Origin: Alkaliphilus sp. B6464
Lineage (GTDB): Bacteria > Bacillota > Clostridia > Peptostreptococcales > Natronincolaceae
Assembly (NCBI RefSeq): GCF_018141165.1
Contig: NZ_CP058557.1
Span: 1,178,001-1,242,000, forward strand
Direction: 5' to 3'
DNA: 64,000 nucleotides
The notes beneath the pieces are model-generated. The model was not told the DNA's origin, searched no databases, and saw only the letters and a list, made by a program, of their open reading frames with translations. A program made the translations under genes and the position numbers. Each line of letters begins with the position of its first letter. The stretch's first letter is position 1. Below, piece by piece: positions 62,980 to 64,000 of this stretch.

Positions 62980-63047
62980 ATTATTCTCCCTTCGATACTT
63001 GTTATACACTGACATACATAATAGATTATATATGACAAAAGGGATAT

Positions 63048-63971
63048 TTAAAAGAAAATTTTCTGCATTCGTTTTTTAGCCATATACATTGCCCCTATAA
63101 TTCCAGGATCTTGTATTTGAGACAACTCTACATGTATCTTATTTTTCATGACGGGGTATATATACTGGTTAAATTTATTATTTACCCTTTCGATAAAATT
63201 AGGTGTAGAAACTGTAACCCCTCCACCGATTACGAAAATGTGCGGATTTACAACATGTGCAATTGCTGACATTCCTCTTGCCAGTGAATCAACTACTATT
63301 TCTGCAATTTCAGACGCTATAGTATTACCATTATTAGCTAAACTAAATATTTCATTAGCATACTGTATATTTAAGCCTTTATCCTTAGCCATTCTTAAAA
63401 TACTAGTGCCACTTACAAAGCTTTCCAGGGATCCATAGTTTAAGTAGCCATGTTTAAATTTACTTTCTCTTACTATAATATTAGCAATTTCTCCTGCATG
63501 TCCAGTAGAGCCTGAGATTATTTCTTCATTTATACAAAGACCACCACCAACACCAGTTCCTATAGCAATATAAAAAACTATTGGGAACCCTTTTCCAGCT
63601 CCATCTAAAGCCTCTGCAAGTGCTCCTACATTACAATCATTTTCAATAAAACAAGGAGTGTTAAAATATTGTTCTAGAGTTTTCGATAAATGAATATTTT
63701 TCCATCCATGCAGATTAACAGCATTTAGTACTATACCTTTGTAAGGATCTAGCGATCCGGGCATACCGATTCCAATAGCTTCAATATTATAGTTACCTTT
63801 AACTGTACTTATCATAGATTTTAATTTTTCTATAATGTATTCTGGTCCATTTTCAGCTTCCGTCAATTCTCTTTTTTCTTTTAAAATAACACCTTCATTA
63901 TTAAGCAAGCCTACACGAATATTTGTACCACCTAAGTCGATTCCGATCCAATATTTTTTATCCAAGTACAT
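63048..63971 (-). CDS. ROK-family sugar kinase or regulator lacking the zinc motif
   Basis: About 307 residues. The ATPase fold is clear: IGIDLGGTNIRVGLL, GIGMPGSLDP, ENDCNVGALAEA (catalytic Asp) and IGTGVGGGLCI. The usual ROK zinc site C-x-C-G-x-x-G-C-x-E is replaced by FKHGYLNYGSLES without Cys, and the E-x-G-H motif reads EIAN. It may be an N-acetyl-sugar or glucose kinase of a divergent kind. ATG 63971 is annotated; TTG 63965 has a better distance to GGGG and cannot be excluded. The upstream region is cut by the window end. Confidence 0.8.
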   Translation of the reverse strand: MYLDKKYWIGIDLGGTNIRVGLLNNEGVILKEKRELTEAENGPEYIIEKLKSMISTVKGNYNIEAIGIGMPGSLDPYKGIVLNAVNLHGWKNIHLSKTLEQYFNTPCFIENDCNVGALAEALDGAGKGFPIVFYIAIGTGVGGGLCINEEIISGSTGHAGEIANIIVRESKFKHGYLNYGSLESFVSGTSILRMAKDKGLNIQYANEIFSLANNGNTIASEIAEIVVDSLARGMSAIAHVVNPHIFVIGGGVTVSTPNFIERVNNKFNQYIYPVMKNKIHVELSQIQDPGIIGAMYMAKKRMQKIFF

Positions 63972-64000
63972 CACCCCACAAAGTTATTTTAGATTTAAAA

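Overview
The window is a stretch of an AT-rich, low-GC Gram-positive chromosome. It most likely comes from an anaerobic, spore-forming, amino-acid-fermenting member of the Clostridia (Alkaliphilus-like or a related clostridial genus; genus is a guess). The evidence is strong AGGAGG-type ribosome sites, an LPXTG-anchored adhesin with its sortase, the sporulation gene gin (csfB) in front of a tmk-darA-holB-ricT block, a split glycine decarboxylase (gcvPA/gcvPB), 2[4Fe-4S] ferredoxin, indolepyruvate:ferredoxin oxidoreductase and butyrate kinase.

Layout. 1-1.9 kb: the end of a copper ATPase and a copper chaperone. 2.4-9.1 kb: a surface module of a giant Cna-type LPQTG adhesin, a sortase, and a secreted transglutaminase-like protein whose start codon sits directly behind a c-di-GMP-I riboswitch. 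9.2-13.1 kb: a scrap yard with a 33-residue amphipathic peptide gene lying between 16-bp direct repeats, truncated MBOAT and DHHW acetylation genes, and pieces of tyrosine recombinases. 13.2-16.3 kb: an HD-domain protein, a Cys-rich pentapeptide-repeat protein and MltG. 16.5-24.2 kb: a surface-polysaccharide modification cluster (acyltransferase 3, SGNH hydrolase, MBOAT). It is interrupted by a GC-richer cassette (VanR/VanS-type two-component system plus a GH26 glycosidase) flanked by 127-bp imperfect direct repeats exactly 4000 bp apart. 24.4-30.7 kb: a DedA/VTT membrane protein, gin, a lysine-decarboxylase-like enzyme, tmk, the c-di-AMP receptor darA, holB and ricT, in the order known from Bacillus. 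30.8-37.5 kb: ferredoxin, a GltD/NfnB-like oxidoreductase, and the glycine cleavage operon gcvT-gcvH-gcvPA-gcvPB behind a tandem glycine riboswitch.

37.6-38.0 kb holds the most unusual gene: a 100-codon frame with a perfect ribosome site that reads through an in-frame TGA in the context C-E-T-(TGA). This is a candidate unrecognised CxxU selenoprotein. 38.2-40.3 kb: a PAS-sigma54 activator. 40.4-44.1 kb: the riboflavin operon ribD-ribE-ribBA-ribH (minus strand) under an FMN riboswitch with an intact terminator. 44.2-49.2 kb: iorA-iorB-buk-hisC behind a good -24/-12 (sigma54) promoter and a repeated upstream element, so the sigma54 activator a few kb away is a plausible regulator. Together these genes could take aromatic or branched amino acids to acids with ATP formation.

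49.3-54.1 kb: a GC-richer minus-strand two-component system with a MacB-type ABC exporter. Two promoters in it share the same direct-repeat operator at identical spacing from the -10 box. 54.2-56.2 kb: decay products (a frameshifted membrane gene, a hisC fragment with an internal deletion, an IS110-family remnant with its structured leader, a BhlA/UviB-like holin scrap). 56.3-61.0 kb: an RsiV-like lipoprotein and a second two-component system with a lipoprotein. 61.0-64.0 kb: remnants of an NtrC-type regulator and an IS3 element, then an ABC-F ATPase and a ROK-family kinase lacking the usual zinc motif. No tRNA, rRNA or CRISPR array was seen.
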